Source: Eunapius fragilis (taxonomy: Eukaryota; Porifera; Demospongiae; Spongillida; Spongillidae). Taken from it: a stretch of DNA of 64,000 nt. Both the position numbers and the translations under genes were made by a program. Below, one piece after another: positions 40,082 through 55,000 of this stretch. The notes beneath the pieces are model-generated. The model worked only from the letters and a program-made list of their open reading frames with translations. It had not been told where the DNA came from and ran no database searches. The stretch spans positions 5,114,675 to 5,178,674 of the forward strand of contig OY811990.1 of NCBI GenBank assembly GCA_963681505.1, written 5' to 3'. Within the stretch, counting starts at the first letter, position 1. Each line of letters begins with the position of its first letter.

Positions 40082-43000
40082 CCATGATATAATGCATGAT
40101 CAGATGCAGCAGTAGTGATGAGCTGCACCAGTGATGTGGCCTGTTTGGGTGGAATGAGATATCTGCTTAGCTTAAAATAACAATATTACAATTCATCCCA
40201 CTTCACCACCCTCATCACTCCTCACCTTCCCACCACCCTCATCACTCCTTACCCTCCCACCACCCTTATCACTCCTCACCTTTCCACCACCTCATCACTC
40301 CTCACTTTCCCACCATCCTCATCATTCCTCACCTTCCCATCACCCTCACCTTCTCATTACCCTCATCACACCTCACCTTCTCACCACCCTCATCACTCCT
40401 CACCTTCCCACCACCCTTATCACTCCTCACCTTTCCACCACCCTCATCACTCCACATCTTCCCACCATCCTCATCACACCTCACCTTCCCACCACCCTCA
40501 CACCTCACCTGCCCACCACCCTCATCACCCTCACCTTCCCACCACCCTCATCACTCCTCACATTCCCACCACCCTCATCACTCCTCACCTTCCCACCATG
40601 CACATCACTCCTCACCTTCCCACCACCCTCATCACTTCTCACCTTCCCACCACTCTCATCACTCCTCATATTCCCACCACCCTCATCACTCCTCACCTTC
40701 CCACCATGCACATCACTCCTCACCTTCCCACCACCCTCATCACACCTTACCTTCCTACCACCCTCATCACACCTCACCTTCCCACCATACCTTCTAATGT
40801 ACCCTGTACCCATACTATGAAGTGAGGTGCCATTATCAAAATATTGTATGGCAGGAGATGACTCTTGAGTCGCTTTATCTCCCAAGAGCACCAGCACCCA
40901 CAAGCACCACACCTGAGAGCACCAGCTCCCAAGAGCACCACATCTGGAAGCACCATCACCCGTGAGCACCACACCTGGGCGCACCAGCACCCAAGAGCAC
41001 CACACCTAAATATATTTGCTGGTTTAATCCCTTTCCCATCTTATCATAGTCATCACAAGCATACACTAACTCAGATGACAGCGAAGATTTTTAAGCTTCA
41101 ACAACTATCTGAGAACACAGTATGCAAGATGCTAGGAAGAAGTGTTGATGTACATCTACATAATGACACAGTTTTTGTCACAAGACGAATACAGGAGAAA
41201 GTTGGCGAGCAGCAGTGCCCTCTACACATCTGCTTCTTTGAAACTAAGAAGGCTTATGATGCTGTGAACAGAAACATCATTTGGCCATTGCTTCTAAAGT
41301 GCGGCTTACCACTAGTGTGACACTCATACACAAACTACATGAAGGCATATGAAACCTGTTAGCCCCAATGGCCTTCCCACAGCTGGGGGGTAGCTGCAGT
41401 ACCACCAGTTAAAATAATCAAGTTATTAACTTTCATAGCTGAAAATATCATATGCATATAATGTCATCAAGAATCTATGCTTCAAATGTCCAGTCGAACA
41501 CCCGACTTCATGACAAAAGGACCATCCCGTCTTGCTGTATTGCAATTCATTGTACAATGTATTTTCACTCCTGCAAAGAATTTGTGCCTGTGCAACCACA
41601 TTCTCACAACACATTCTCACAACGACACTCACAACCAGAGGTTCTATGTGTAGGAGCTAATGTGCCTATGCCCTATTCATTGTACTGCATGCTCATGGTG
41701 TCCAAAAACATTCTTGTGTTACTTATGAGAATTACTTATGAGAATTTATTTATAACTCCATGCATTTATTCACTATGGGGCGGGGGGCAAAAAAAAAAAA
41801 CTTATGGACCCCATTGTATTGGGAGAGGATTACAAATATGTTATGTTGACCTTGCATTTTTGTAAATGGTATTGCAATTTCTACCTCGGTATGACTTGAA
41901 CCACTATAACCTTGCACTGTGATTACATTGGTGTAACCACTACGCCAATCTGACCACCCCCTACTCCCTCCCATTTAGGGAAAGAGCCATGCTTTATGCT
42001 TTATGGGATATCACGTGCCCTAAAAAGAGGTGCAAATTTGGAAGTAATCAAAAAGACACAAAAATTTTCAAATAGGAGGGACAGTATAAGTATGATGATA
42101 TAATAGAAACTAAACAACTAATAATGTTGCTGGTGATGTGCAAGTTTAGGGCACAAATGATTTGTGATGAGGTAACTGATGTGGTGTACTTACCAGGCCA
42201 TCCTTACACAGTCGCTTCACAAGGATAGGGACGTTTCTTTACTTGTAGTGCTTTCCTTCTAATTAGAAGAGAAGTTATTACCATTCACACGTGGTCCAAT
42301 GTGCGCATGCACACATATTGTGATGTGATGTGTGTGATGCACTATATCACACCCACATCACAGTACATTAAACATCACATACCCACACATTACACATACA
42401 CCACACGTATCACACAACCACACTCCTCTTCGCCATGACTCTCGCCAAAATATATACAGCACAGCTTATTTTTAACACTCATAGACACCGTGTATAAAAT
42501 AGAATAGTTAACAAACAAAAATAAAAGGTGAAATAGATCCATGAGCCCTTGTCACACATTCATGCGAAGATGATCACACACCATCACGATAAAAGTAACC
42601 ACACCCACCTCCTAGAGTTAACCACACCCACCTCACTAGTGGTAACCTCACCCACCTCACTAGAGTTAACCACACCCACCTCACTAGGGTCCCAAGCAAG
42701 GCCAAATATCCTTCTACCTGTGCCAATGAACTGGTTCATCTTATCCTGAATGGCTGCTGGTGTTCTATAGGTGAGTGTGTCAGTACATGCACTATGGAGA
42801 GTATGGAGAAGGGAGAGGGATGGAGTGGGAGAGAAGGGATGATGAGGTAAGATAAACAGCTGTAGATTAAATCATTAACACAACATCTCTATCTCACCCC
42901 TCTGATGAGGTGAGAATTATATTGTATGTAGTATGTGCACGTATGCTGTTAGTATGCACTGCCAATTCAAATGAAAAATGTGCAAAGTTACATTCATCAT

Positions 43001-46000
43001 GTGCACCTTACTAGATCAACTCTCCATAATCTTTGATCAGTGAAGGTCTTGCAGTCTTTGATGATCACATATGTAAAAAAGTTTTTATCTCCAGCATTGC
43101 TTCTTTAAGGACGGCCGAATTCTGAAAACATAAACCACACTTGGTTTTTTGTTGTTGAAAAATTATAGGTTAGATTCAAGATGAGGATGGTCAGCTAGTA
43201 CTTTAGTGGTTGAAATATAGGTTTGGCAGCACAAAATCCTGTTACCAGTTTGAACTCAAAATGGCAGGCCACTTTATTGTGAAGAACAAAAGTTCAATTA
43301 ACAGTAGGGGATAAAAGGGGTGTTTTGTACCAGTACCTCCCTCCCCCCCCCCTCCCCCCAATGGTCACCATTATGTTGTTTGTTCAGCCATTGCACCAGT
43401 GTCTTTCAAGTTAAAATGACCAAACATTGCATACATTATTGGTAAGCTGTATAACCATGCAAACAGTTTCAGGACGGCCGGGCGTGGATCTCACCTTTTC
43501 TTTGGTTTCTTTCAATCAGCAGATAATCAACACAACACGTGACTTATCCTTGACTGCAAAACCAGTACGTGTTTAAAAAAACAACGGTAACAGTACTAAG
43601 ATATCAATTCAGTGTCTATTTGTAATAACGTACCGAGAACAAAATGCAAATGTGTCAGACGGAAGATATTTACATTCAAACTGCCGATGGAAATAAAAGC
43701 TGCGGATGGTTACATCACCGCACCTCTAGATTTCTTTTGGTTGCATGAAAATAAGTAAACATATATCGGAAAATAAACTTGTATAAACTTGCTGGCTCGC
43801 TGTATGGACCGTTTTGCTATACTGCTGTTCGCGGGTCTTCCCTTGGATATTTCTTTACACAAAGCGGGTTCCATGCAGCCTTTGCTGCTTGGCTAGCCTT
43901 TCTCCGCATGATAGGAGTGATTTGGTGCATGATAGGAGTGATTTGGTTCTGAAAAGACCGTTTTCGCTTTCAACAACAAACACCTTATGTTAATGCCACT
44001 CATTGAAAATGGCCCCGTTGTCTTAGCGATAGCGTTCCTACGATGGGGAACGGCCATTGTTCTTATACACACGATTCGGAACAATTTAGAAAGAGAAAGA
44101 GAAATTTAGCTAAAAACTATTGGTGATTTTTTTTTACTATATATCAAAGACTGTATTGAAACCAAAATATATATTGGGAAACACTTATGTATATGTACAA
44201 TGATGCATTCGGGGTGGGAGGAAGGGGGGGAGGTCTAGGAAGCGTTGCCAATTGGCATACGATATGTGTTCGAGCTTAGATTAGTAGAACTTAGCCCCAA
44301 TTAATTAGACTCGAAGGGACCACGCCATCGCCTAAGCCAGAGATAATTATCTCTGCCTAAGCCTACTGTCGCTGTCGCTGTCACTGTCATTTGACGAATC
44401 ATGCAGTGCTGCCGCTTTGGTCACCTAGGCCTACATGTATGTCATCATCCGTAGTAAGGAACTACATCCGTCGCTGTCTGTGGCTCCCTCGGTATCTAAG
44501 CAAGGTTGCTTAGCTTGACGCTTTCGAGTGTATGCAATCGTTTCGATTTTTGGTAGTAACTGGCCGGTACGTGAGCGTAGATTGTTGAAGCCGTGGATAT
44601 TGTTCCACAGATCCATCCATCTGTCAGTGTACATTTTACTCCTAGAGCTACCAGGAACCTGTCCTTCGTCATACAAAGTAAATTAGCTCACTACTATATC
44701 GCCAACGGCAAATGGCGGTTCGCCGCATTAACACTGTAATACCGGTTTGGGGCCGTTCATAAATTACGTCACGCTATTTTAGACCATTATGGACCCCCCC
44801 CCCCCCCCCCCCCCCCTCGTCACACATTATCCCATACTGATGTGTGTTTAATGTATACATCGTCACACTGGCTGATACCCCCCCTCCCCCCCTTCAGCGT
44901 GACGTAATTTATGAACGGCCCCTTTTTGAGCAAGCCAAACCTGTTTTAATCGCGGCAGTATCGCTGATCTGCATGATCTTGAATCTAAAGCATAAAGTGT
45001 ACATCATTCTTTCAGAAAGTGGCCATCATCCTTATTTAAGGATGGCCATCCTTAAATAAGGATTGCTGAGATTAAGCATTAAGCTATTTCAATGTATGAA
45101 AAATGGCTACTCTTGAATTTTATTGACTAACCACAGTTTATTAAACGTTTAGCCTCTCCGTTTTGAAAGGTTATTAGGTGCAAACTGTGCAAATATATAC
45201 CATTACATTGATGATTTCGGTTTGGGAAAGCTTCCCATAGACATGTACACGAAATCAATGTTTTCTAACCAAATTATTGTATTTCCACGTTTGTTAAAAT
45301 GTCATCTTCACAAAATATTGAGTTGCCATCCTCTATTTTGATTTGCAGCACATTGGTACACATTTTCATGCCATTTGTTTTTGCCATTACATAGACATTT
45401 CTGGGTCGGGGTGCCTTTCAACAATCTTATGATAGGTTACTGGTGCCATTATGACGATTAATGGTTGTCAAGGGCATATTAAAAATACAACAGAACACAA
45501 TCCCTTAATACTAAGTATACGTGTATGCAATGTTCTGGGCAATTAAAATCAAATCAGTATACATGCTTGTCAGTATTCACGTGGCCTGTGCCATACTTTT
45601 CCAGGTGTCAAATAAGATTGCAGAGGACTCGGGGCTACTGCAGGCTGCTTCCACTTTCTTTTTTCCATTGGTTTCGACCTGTCACATATAAAGAGGGAAA
45701 ATGTTCTTATCATTTGATGATTTTCTTTTTAGTGGAAATGTATGACACCACTTAGCTATGGAATTGCATAATGAAACAGGACAAACCTCATTCTTGAGGG
45801 ACAATAAATTGTGAAAACAAACACTTGATAATCTTCATCAATCAGAAATGGTATTGCTTTCCCATGAGCAAAAAATATTCCCAAGGATAGTTAGTGTGCT
45901 TATAGTGCTCTTATGTATGGTGCAATTGTAATGATGCTGTTCAATTAACCCGTCCAGCTTTCAAATGTGGTAAACTGCAGGCAGATCGTGGATGAATTGT

Positions 46001-49000
46001 GAACAGGGCACCTCAAACCTGACTGTTATGGGCAGCCACAATACGAGTTGCACAAGCCCAAGCCTCATGCACCAGTGAGTGCACACTAAGGGATATAAAA
46101 TGGGGATCTCACCCAGATTGTTCCATCTGGTGTTGTCACAATAAAACGCGGTATGCTTTCAACACTGCAATGGAATGTAGTAAGGTTGGGAGGATGGGAG
46201 AGAGAAAGAGAGGAGAGAATTATGGGATGGTAGGCAGAGAGGGGGAGGGAGAGAGGGGATGGAGTGATGGGATGGTAGGCGGAGAGGGGAGGGAGAGAGG
46301 GGATGGAGTGATGGGATGGTAGGCGGAGAGGGGAGGGAGAGAGGGGATGGAGTGATGGGATGGTAGGCAGAGAGAGGAGGGAGAGAGGGGATGGAGTGAT
46401 GGGATGGTAGGTAGAGAGGGGAGGGAGAGAGGGGATGGAGTGATGGGATGGTAGGTAGAGAGGGGAGGGAGAGAGGGGGTGGAGTGATGGGAGGGTAGGC
46501 AGAGAGGGGAGGGAGAGAGGGGATGGAGTAATGGGATGGTAGGCGGAGAGGGGAGGGAGAGAGGGGATGGAGTGATGGGATGGTAGGTAGAGAGGGGAGG
46601 GAGAGAGGGGATGGAGTGATGGGATGGTAGGCGGAGAGGGGAGGGAGAGAGGGGATGGAGTGATGGGATGGTAGGTACAGAGGGGAGGGAGAGAGGGGAT
46701 GGAGTGATGGGATGTAGGCAGAGAGGGGAGGGAGAGAGGGGATGGAGTGGTGGGTTGGGATGGGAGGGAGAGGAACTCCACTGCCTGCATTTTTTCCCTC
46801 ACCGACCAAGTGCACCCACCTCCCACATCTCACTATATACATCTATGTCAATACCTAAACATCCTTCGCAAGGCCTCAGCTGTTGGATCATCACATCTTA
46901 TGGCAACCCAAGGATGATCCATTTCTTTCATGAGCTGCAGCATTTCTGATTCAGTACTAAATTTGAACAGATTTTAAGCTTCACTTTGACACTAGCACGT
47001 GTGGTAACTTACTAGTCACTTGATACATACACTAACTGCATTGGTTTTTCCATTTTCTTCAAGTTATTGTAGAACCTTTAATTAGAAATTAAAAGGACGA
47101 CTAGTGGCAAAGAGTAAGGGCATTTATTTGGTAGTGGTAAATAATGCTGTCATGGCAGCAGGCTGTATTATTTGGGGTTTTCATATTTGAAACTAACCAT
47201 ACAAAGCACCCCCCCCCCCCCCCCCCCTCAAAAAAAAAATCATTTCAGGTGTAGAAGTTCAAAAAAGCCACATTTCTTGTTGCTCTTTGCTAAAACACAT
47301 GATGGATGATAGCACTATTGCACAAAAAACACGTACACTGTTGTACACAGAGAGATGAGCTGACAGGTTTAAAAGGTGCATACATTTTTAGTTTAGGTGT
47401 AAACCTCTTAGCAGGTGGGCACCAAATGGCACTGAAGTAGAACTGTTATGGAGGAGTCAGAGTTAGTGCATTGAAGGTGTACCATACCCTGCACCCAACC
47501 CCACCCCACCCCACCCCACCCCACCCCACACATTATGCATGTACCACAACACACACACGCACACAAGACAACATACACACATATATATGCATCATGCATG
47601 TGCATGTACACACAATTGCACAATACTCTCCCACACACTTGAACATGCGCACACATGCACATGCACACACAAACACATGCATAATCACACATTATACACA
47701 AGATGACAGCAGGTAATAATGAATAGATGCGGACTGCTCACACCAATCAGCTCATTTTTGACCACTGTGGTCCATGGCACTTCACTCCCTGTTGCATCAA
47801 TAAATGCACACCCTTTGAGCCAGTGTGCACCTTCTGCAAGTGGGAAATGGATAATAATTGTTGCAGCATCAACATGCATTAACTGTGTCATTATATCACT
47901 CACCATGGAGGTCAGGTGGTCTATCTGTCACAACTGGGCTACACAGGAGACAGGTTATTACAGGCTATTACTGGTTAATGATGCCCAAATGAATGTACTT
48001 TTTGAGACAGCTTCTTAGTATATATGGTGGCCACATTAGCCTGTCCATACATACATACATTCATACATGACAAAATGATATCAGGCTATGTCAGGCTCTG
48101 GACCCTGTTCTGTTATAAATGTGGTCCGCAAGAATTTGTTCTATGTTAGGGGGTGTAACCAAAATGCATTAATTAGAGAATGTGCTAATTGACAGAAACG
48201 ATGATCATCCATATCATTATCTATACATTAAGACACCAATGATGATCATCCATATCATTATCAATACATGTACATTAAGGCACTAATGATGATCATCCAT
48301 ATCATTATCAATACATTAAGGCACTAATGATGATCATCCATATCATTATCAATACATTAAGGCACTAATGATGATCATCCATATCATTATCGATACATTA
48401 AGGCACTAATGACGATCATCCATATCATTATCAATACATTAAGGCACTAATGATGATCATCCATATCATTATCAATACATTAAGGCACTGATGATGGTCA
48501 TCCATATCATTATCAACACATTAAGGCACTAATGATGATCATCCATATCATTATCAATACATTAAGGCACTAATGATGATCACCCATATCATTATCAACA
48601 CATTAAGGCACTAATGATGATCATCCATATCATTATCAATACATTAAGGTACTGATGATGGTCATCCATATCATTATCAATACATTAAGGCACCAATGAT
48701 GATCATCCATATCATTATCAATACATTAAGGCACTAATGATGGTCATCCATATCATTATCAATACATTAAGGCACTAATGATGATCACCCATATCATTAT
48801 CAATACATTAAGGCACTAATGATGATCACCCATATCATTATCAATACATTAAGGCACTAATGATGATCACCCATATCATTATCAATACATTAAGGCACTA
48901 ATGATGATCATCCATATCATTATCAATACATTAAGGCACTAATGACGATCATCCATATCATTATCAATACATTAATGCACTAACCATACTAATTCACTGT

Positions 49001-52000
49001 TCAAACTCTCCTTTTTAAATAAATGTTTACTTATAATGAGATGCAGTAGTGCTGACTTACACAAAAGGTTTGGCTTTTAAAGTCATTCCAATAAGTACCT
49101 TGGAAACGTTTGCTGAAAGGGGCTGGCAAACCAAGTCCAGTTCCTGGCTAGAAAGGAATTGGTTGATGTACTGTTACTACGGGACAATGAACCTGCTTGA
49201 GGGGGTTTGTGCATGGTTGGACGTATGTACTGTAGCTTAAAAAAGCTTTGTCAAATAAGTGCAGAGGTGTGCATATCTGAATGCATGTGTGCATGTGTGT
49301 GTATGTGTGTAAGTGTATTGGACACGTGGGCTATGTGCACAAACATACCCATGTTCCAAACCAACTTGTGATAAGTCATAACTAACTGATGCCAACGATG
49401 TAGTAGCAGCTCCTATCTGCAACAAGAATCATTATTCCATCTAATAGGCACTTCAAAGTTGTATGTCTCTAGCCACGTGTGTTAACCCCACCATACATGG
49501 TTACGCAACCATGCCACACCCACCATAATGGTATACAACTATGCTACCCCGACTGTATTAGTGTACGATATAAATAAAAGAAACTTGAATAAGACCAATA
49601 CAATGCTTATTTTCTCCAATGACAAACATTGACAGTTAAAATTGCTCATGACTATTCAGCAATTAAAACATCGATGGCATTAGGGAGCTGTTTCCCTTAG
49701 TTGCCAGGGTGCGCTGCCCCTCCCCCTTGGATGCCAGGGTATAATGCCCTCCCCTTGGGTACTGGGATGGGTACTGCCACATCCTCATTGGTTGTCAGGG
49801 AGGTCTCACTGGTTGTCAGGGAGGTCTCATTGATTGTCATGGAGGTCTCACTGGTTGTCAGGGAGGTCTCATTGGTTGTTAGGGTCACTTACATTTTCGA
49901 TGATATTGAACCAGCACAACATAGGACCAGACTGCCCAGGGCTCTGTATAAGGTCAATGTGTGTATAAAAGATCCACATCTAACTCCACCACTGTTTAGA
50001 TCAATTCCTCACACACACATATATATATATAGGCACTTGCACACAGCGATTCCAGCAGACACTATTATGTTGGCTAGTTTACTGCTCCCAATGTTGGCTA
50101 GTTTACTGTTCCCAATGTTGGCTAGTCTACTGTTCCCAATGTTGGCTAGTTTACTGCTCCCAATGTTGGCTAGTTTACTGTTCCCAATGTTGGCTAGTCT
50201 ACTGTTCCCAATGTTGGCTAGTCTACTGCTCCCAATGTTGGCTAGTTTACTGTTCCCAATGTTGGCTAGTCTACTGTTCCCAATGTTGGCTAGTCTACTG
50301 CTCCCAATGTTGGCTAGTCTACTGTTCCCAATGTTGGCTAGTCTACTGCTCCCAATGTTGGCTAGTTTACTGTTCCCAATGTTGGCTAGTCTACTGCTCC
50401 CAATGTTGGCTAGTTTACTGCTCCCAATGTTGGCTAGTTTACTGTTCCCAATGTTGGCTAGTCTACTGTTCCCAATGTTGGCTAGTCTACTGCTCCCAAT
50501 GTTGGCTAGTTTACTGTTCCCAATGTTGGCTAGTCTACTGTTCCCAATGTTGGCTAGTCTACTGCTCCCAATGTTGGCTAGTCTACTGTTCCCAATGTTG
50601 GCTAGTCTACTGCTCCCAATGTTGGCTAGTTTACTGTTCCCAATGTTGGCTAGTCTACTGCTCCCAATGTTGGCTAGTCTACTGTTCCCAATGTTGGCTA
50701 GTTTACTGTTCCCAATGTTGGCTAGTCTACTGTTCCCAATGTTGGCTAGTCCACTGTTCCCAATGTTGGCTAGTCTACTGCTCCCAATGTTGGCTAGTCT
50801 ACTGCTCCCAATGTTGGCTAGTCTACTGCTCCCAATGTTGGCTAGTCTACTGCTCCCAATGTTGGCTAGTCTACTGCTCCCAATGTTGGCTAGTTTACTG
50901 TTCCCAATGTTGGCTAGTCTACTGTTCCCAATGTTGGCTAGTCTACTGTTCCCAATGTTGGCTAGTCTACTGCTCCCAATGTTGGCTAGTCTACTGCTCC
51001 CAATGTTGGCTAGTTTACTGCTCCCAATGTTGGCTAGTCTACTGCTCCCAATGTTGGCTAGTCTACTGCTCCCAATGTTGGCTAGTCTACTGCTCCCAAT
51101 GTTGGCTAGTTTACTGCTCCCAATGTTGGCTAGTCTACTGCTCCCAATGTTGGCTAGTTTACTGCTCCCAATGTTGGCTAGTCTACTGTTCCCAATGTTG
51201 GCTAGTCTACTGCTCCCAATGTTGGCTAGTTTACTGTTCCCAATGTTGGCTAGTCTACTGTTCCCATGTTGGCTAGTCTACTGTTCCCAATGTTGGCTAG
51301 TCTACTGCTCCCAATGTTGGCTAGTCTACTGCTTCCAATGTTGGCTAGTTTACTGCTCCCAATGTTGGCTAGTCTACTGCTCCCAATGTTGGCTAGTCTA
51401 CTGCTCCCAATGTTGGCTAGTTTACTGTTCCCAATGTTGGCTAGTCTACTGTTCCCAATGTTGGCTAGTCTACTGTTCCCAATGTTGGCTAGTCTACTGT
51501 TCCCAATGTTGGCTAGTCTACTGCTCCCAATGTTGGCTAGTCTACTGCTCCCAATGTTGGCTAGTCTACTGCTCCCAATGTTGGCTAGTTTACTGTTCCC
51601 AATGTTGGCTAGTCTACTGCTCCCAATGTTGGCTAGTCTACTGCTCCCAATGTTGGCTAGTCTACTGCTCCCAATGTTGGCTAGTCTACTGTTCCCAATG
51701 TTGGCTAGTCTACTGCTCCCAATGTTGGCTAGTCTACTGCTCCCAATGTTGGCTAGTCTACTGCTCCCAATGTTGGCTAGTCTACTGTTCCCAATGTTGG
51801 CTAGTCTACTGCTCCCAATGTTGGCTAGTCTACTGTTCCCAATGTTGGCTAGTCTACTGCTCCCAATGTTGGCTAGTCTACTGTTCCCAATGTTGGCTAG
51901 TCTACTGTTCCCAATGTTGGCTAGTTTACTGCTCCCAATGTTGGCTAGTCTACTGTTCCCAATGTTGGCTAGTCTACTGCTCCCAATGTTGGCTAGTCTA

Positions 52001-55000
52001 CTGCTCCCAATGTTGGCTAGTCTACTGCTCCCAATGTTGGCTAGTCTACTGCTCCCAATGTTGGCTTGTCTACTGTTCCCAATGTTGGCTAGTCTACTGC
52101 TCCCAATGTTGGCTAGTCTACTGTTCCCAATGTTGGCTAGTCTACTGTTCCCAATGTTGGCTAGTCTACTGCTCCCAATGTTGGCTAGTCTACTGCTCCC
52201 AATGTTGGCTAGTTTACTGCTCCCAATGTTGGCTAGTCTACTGCTCCCAATGTTGGCTAGTTTACTGTTCCCAATGTTGGCTAGTCTACTGCTCCCAATG
52301 TTGGCTAGTCTACTGCTCCCAATGTTGGCTAGTTTACTGTTCCCAATGTTGGCTAGTCTACTGCTCCCAATGTTGGCTAGTTTACTGTTCCCAATGTTGG
52401 CTAGTCTACTGCTCCCAATGTTGGCTAGTTTACTGTTCCCAATGTTGGCTAGTCTACTGCTCCCAATGTTGGCTAGTCTACTGCTCCCAATGTTGGCTAG
52501 TTTACTGTTCCCAATGTTGGCTAGTCTACTGCTCCCAATGTTGGCTAGTCTACTGCTCCCAATGTTGGCTAGTCTACTGCTCCCAATGTTGGCTAGTTTA
52601 CTGTTCCCAATGTTGGCTGGTCTACTGCTCCCAATGTTGGCTAGTTTACTGTTCCCAATGTTGGCTAGTCTACTGCTCCCAATGTTGGCTAGTTTACTGT
52701 TCCCAATGTTGGCTAGTCTACTGCTCCCAATGTTGGCTAGTCTACTGCTCCCAATGTTGGCTAGTTTACTGTTCCCAATGTTGGCTAGTCTACTGCTCCC
52801 AATGTTGGCTAGTCTACTGCTCCCAATGTTGGCTAGTCTACTGCTCCCAATGTTGGCTAGTCTACTGCTCCCAATGTTGGCTAGTCTACTGTTCCCAATG
52901 TTGGCTAGTCTACTGCTCCCAATGTTGGCTAGTCTACTGTTCCCAATGTTGGCTAGTCTACTGTTCCCAATGTTGGCTAGTCTACTGCTCCCAATGTTGG
53001 CTAGTCTACTGCTCCCAATGTTGGCTAGTTTACTGCTCCCAATGATGGCTAGTCTACTGCTCCCAATGTTGGCTAGTTTACTGTTCCCAATGTTGGCTAG
53101 TCTACTGCTCCCAATGTTGGCTAGTCTACTGCTCCCAATGTTGGCTAGTTTACTGTTCCCAATGTTGGCTAGTCTACTGCTCCCAATGTTGGCTAGTTTA
53201 CTGTTCCCAATGTTGGCTAGTCTACTGCTCCCAATGTTGGCTAGTTTACTGTTCCCAATGTTGGCTAGTCTACTGCTCCCAATGTTGGCTAGTCTACTGC
53301 TCCCAATGTTGGCTAGTTTACTGTTCCCAATGTTGGCTAGTCTACTGCTCCCAATGTTGGCTAGTCTACTGCTCCCAATGTTGGCTAGTCTACTGCTCCC
53401 AATGTTGGCTAGTTTACTGTTCCCAATGTTGGCTAGTCTACTGCTCCCAATGTTGGCTAGTTTACTGTTCCCAATGTTGGCTAGTCTACTGCTCCCAATG
53501 TTGGCTAGTTTACTGTTCCCAATGTTGGCTAGTCTACTGCTCCCAATGTTGGCTAGTCTACTGCTCCCAATGTTGGCTAGTTTACTGTTCCCAATGTTGG
53601 CTAGTCTACTGCTCCCAATGTTGGCTAGTCTACTGCTCCCAATGTTGGCTAGTCTACTGCTCCCAATGTTGGCTAGTTTACTGTTCCCAATGTTGGCTAG
53701 TCTACTGCTCCCAATGTTGGCTAGTTTACTGTTCCCAATGTTGGCTAGTCTACTGCTCCCAATGTTGGCTAGTCTACTGCTCCCAATGTTGGCTAGTTAC
53801 TGTTCCCAATGTTGGCTAGTCTACTGCTCCCAATGTTGGCTAGTCTACTGCTCCCAATGTTGGCTAGTCTACTGCTCCCAATGTTGGCTAGTTTACTGTT
53901 CCCAATGTTGGCTGGTCTACTGCTCCCAATGTTGGCTAGTTTACTGTTCCCAATGTTGGCTAGTCTACTGCTCCCAATGTTGGCTAGTTTACTGTTCCCA
54001 ATGTTGGCTAGTCTACTGCTCCCAATGTTGGCTAGTCTACTGCTCCCAATGTTGGCTAGTTTACTGTTCCCAATGTTGGCTAGTCTACTGCTCCCAATGT
54101 TGGCTAGTCTACTGCTCCCAATGTTGGCTAGTCTACTGCTCCCAATGTTGGCTAGTCTACTGCTCCCAATGTTGGCTAGTCTACTGTTCCCAATGTTGGC
54201 TAGTCTACTGCTCCCAATGTTGGCTAGTCTACTGTTCCCAATGTTGGCTAGTCTACTGTTCCCAATGTTGGCTAGTCTACTGCTCCCAATGTTGGCTAGT
54301 CTACTGCTCCCAATGTTGGCTAGTCTACTGCTCCCAATGTTGGCTAGTCTACTGTTCCCAATGTTGGCTAGTCTACTGCTCCCAATGTTGGCTAGTCTAC
54401 TGTTCCCAATGTTGGCTAGTCTACTGTTCCCAATGTTGGCTAGTCTACTGCTCCCAATGTTGGCTAGTCTACTGCTCCCAATGTTGGCTAGTCTACTGCT
54501 CCCAATGTTGGCTAGTCTACTGCTCCCAATGTTGGCTTGTCTACTGTTCCCAATGTTGGCTAGTCTACTGCTCCCAATGTTGGCTAGTCTACTGTTCCCA
54601 ATGTTGGCTAGTCTACTGTTCCCAATGTTGGCTAGTCTACTGCTCCCAATGTTGGCTAGTCTACTGCTCCCAATGTTGGCTAGTTTACTGCTCCCAATGT
54701 TGGCTAGTCTACTGCTCCCAATGTTGGCTAGTTTACTGTTCCCAATGTTGGCTAGTCTACTGCTCCCAATGTTGGCTAGTCTACTGCTCCCAATGTGGCT
54801 AGTTTACTGTTCCCAATGTTGGCTAGTCTACTGCTCCCAATGTTGGCTAGTTTACTGTTCCCAATGTTGGCTAGTCTACTGCTCCAATGTTGGCTAGTTT
54901 ACTGTTCCCAATGTTGGCTAGTCTACTGCTCCCAATGTTGGCTAGTCTACTGCTCCCAATGTTGGCTAGTTTACTGTTCCCAATGTTGGCTAGTCTACTG

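Noticed and set aside
43960..44070. Short hairpin-rich stretch considered as a tRNA
   Set aside because: No cloverleaf with A and B boxes could be folded by eye.
46086..46842. Ser/Pro/Leu-rich frames of about 240 codons
   Set aside because: 44-bp minisatellite translated; only a short exon at 46113-46155 looks real.
48195..48985. Regularly spaced repeats that might suggest a CRISPR array
   Set aside because: The whole 41-bp unit repeats with no unique spacers, in a eukaryotic genome; it is a minisatellite.
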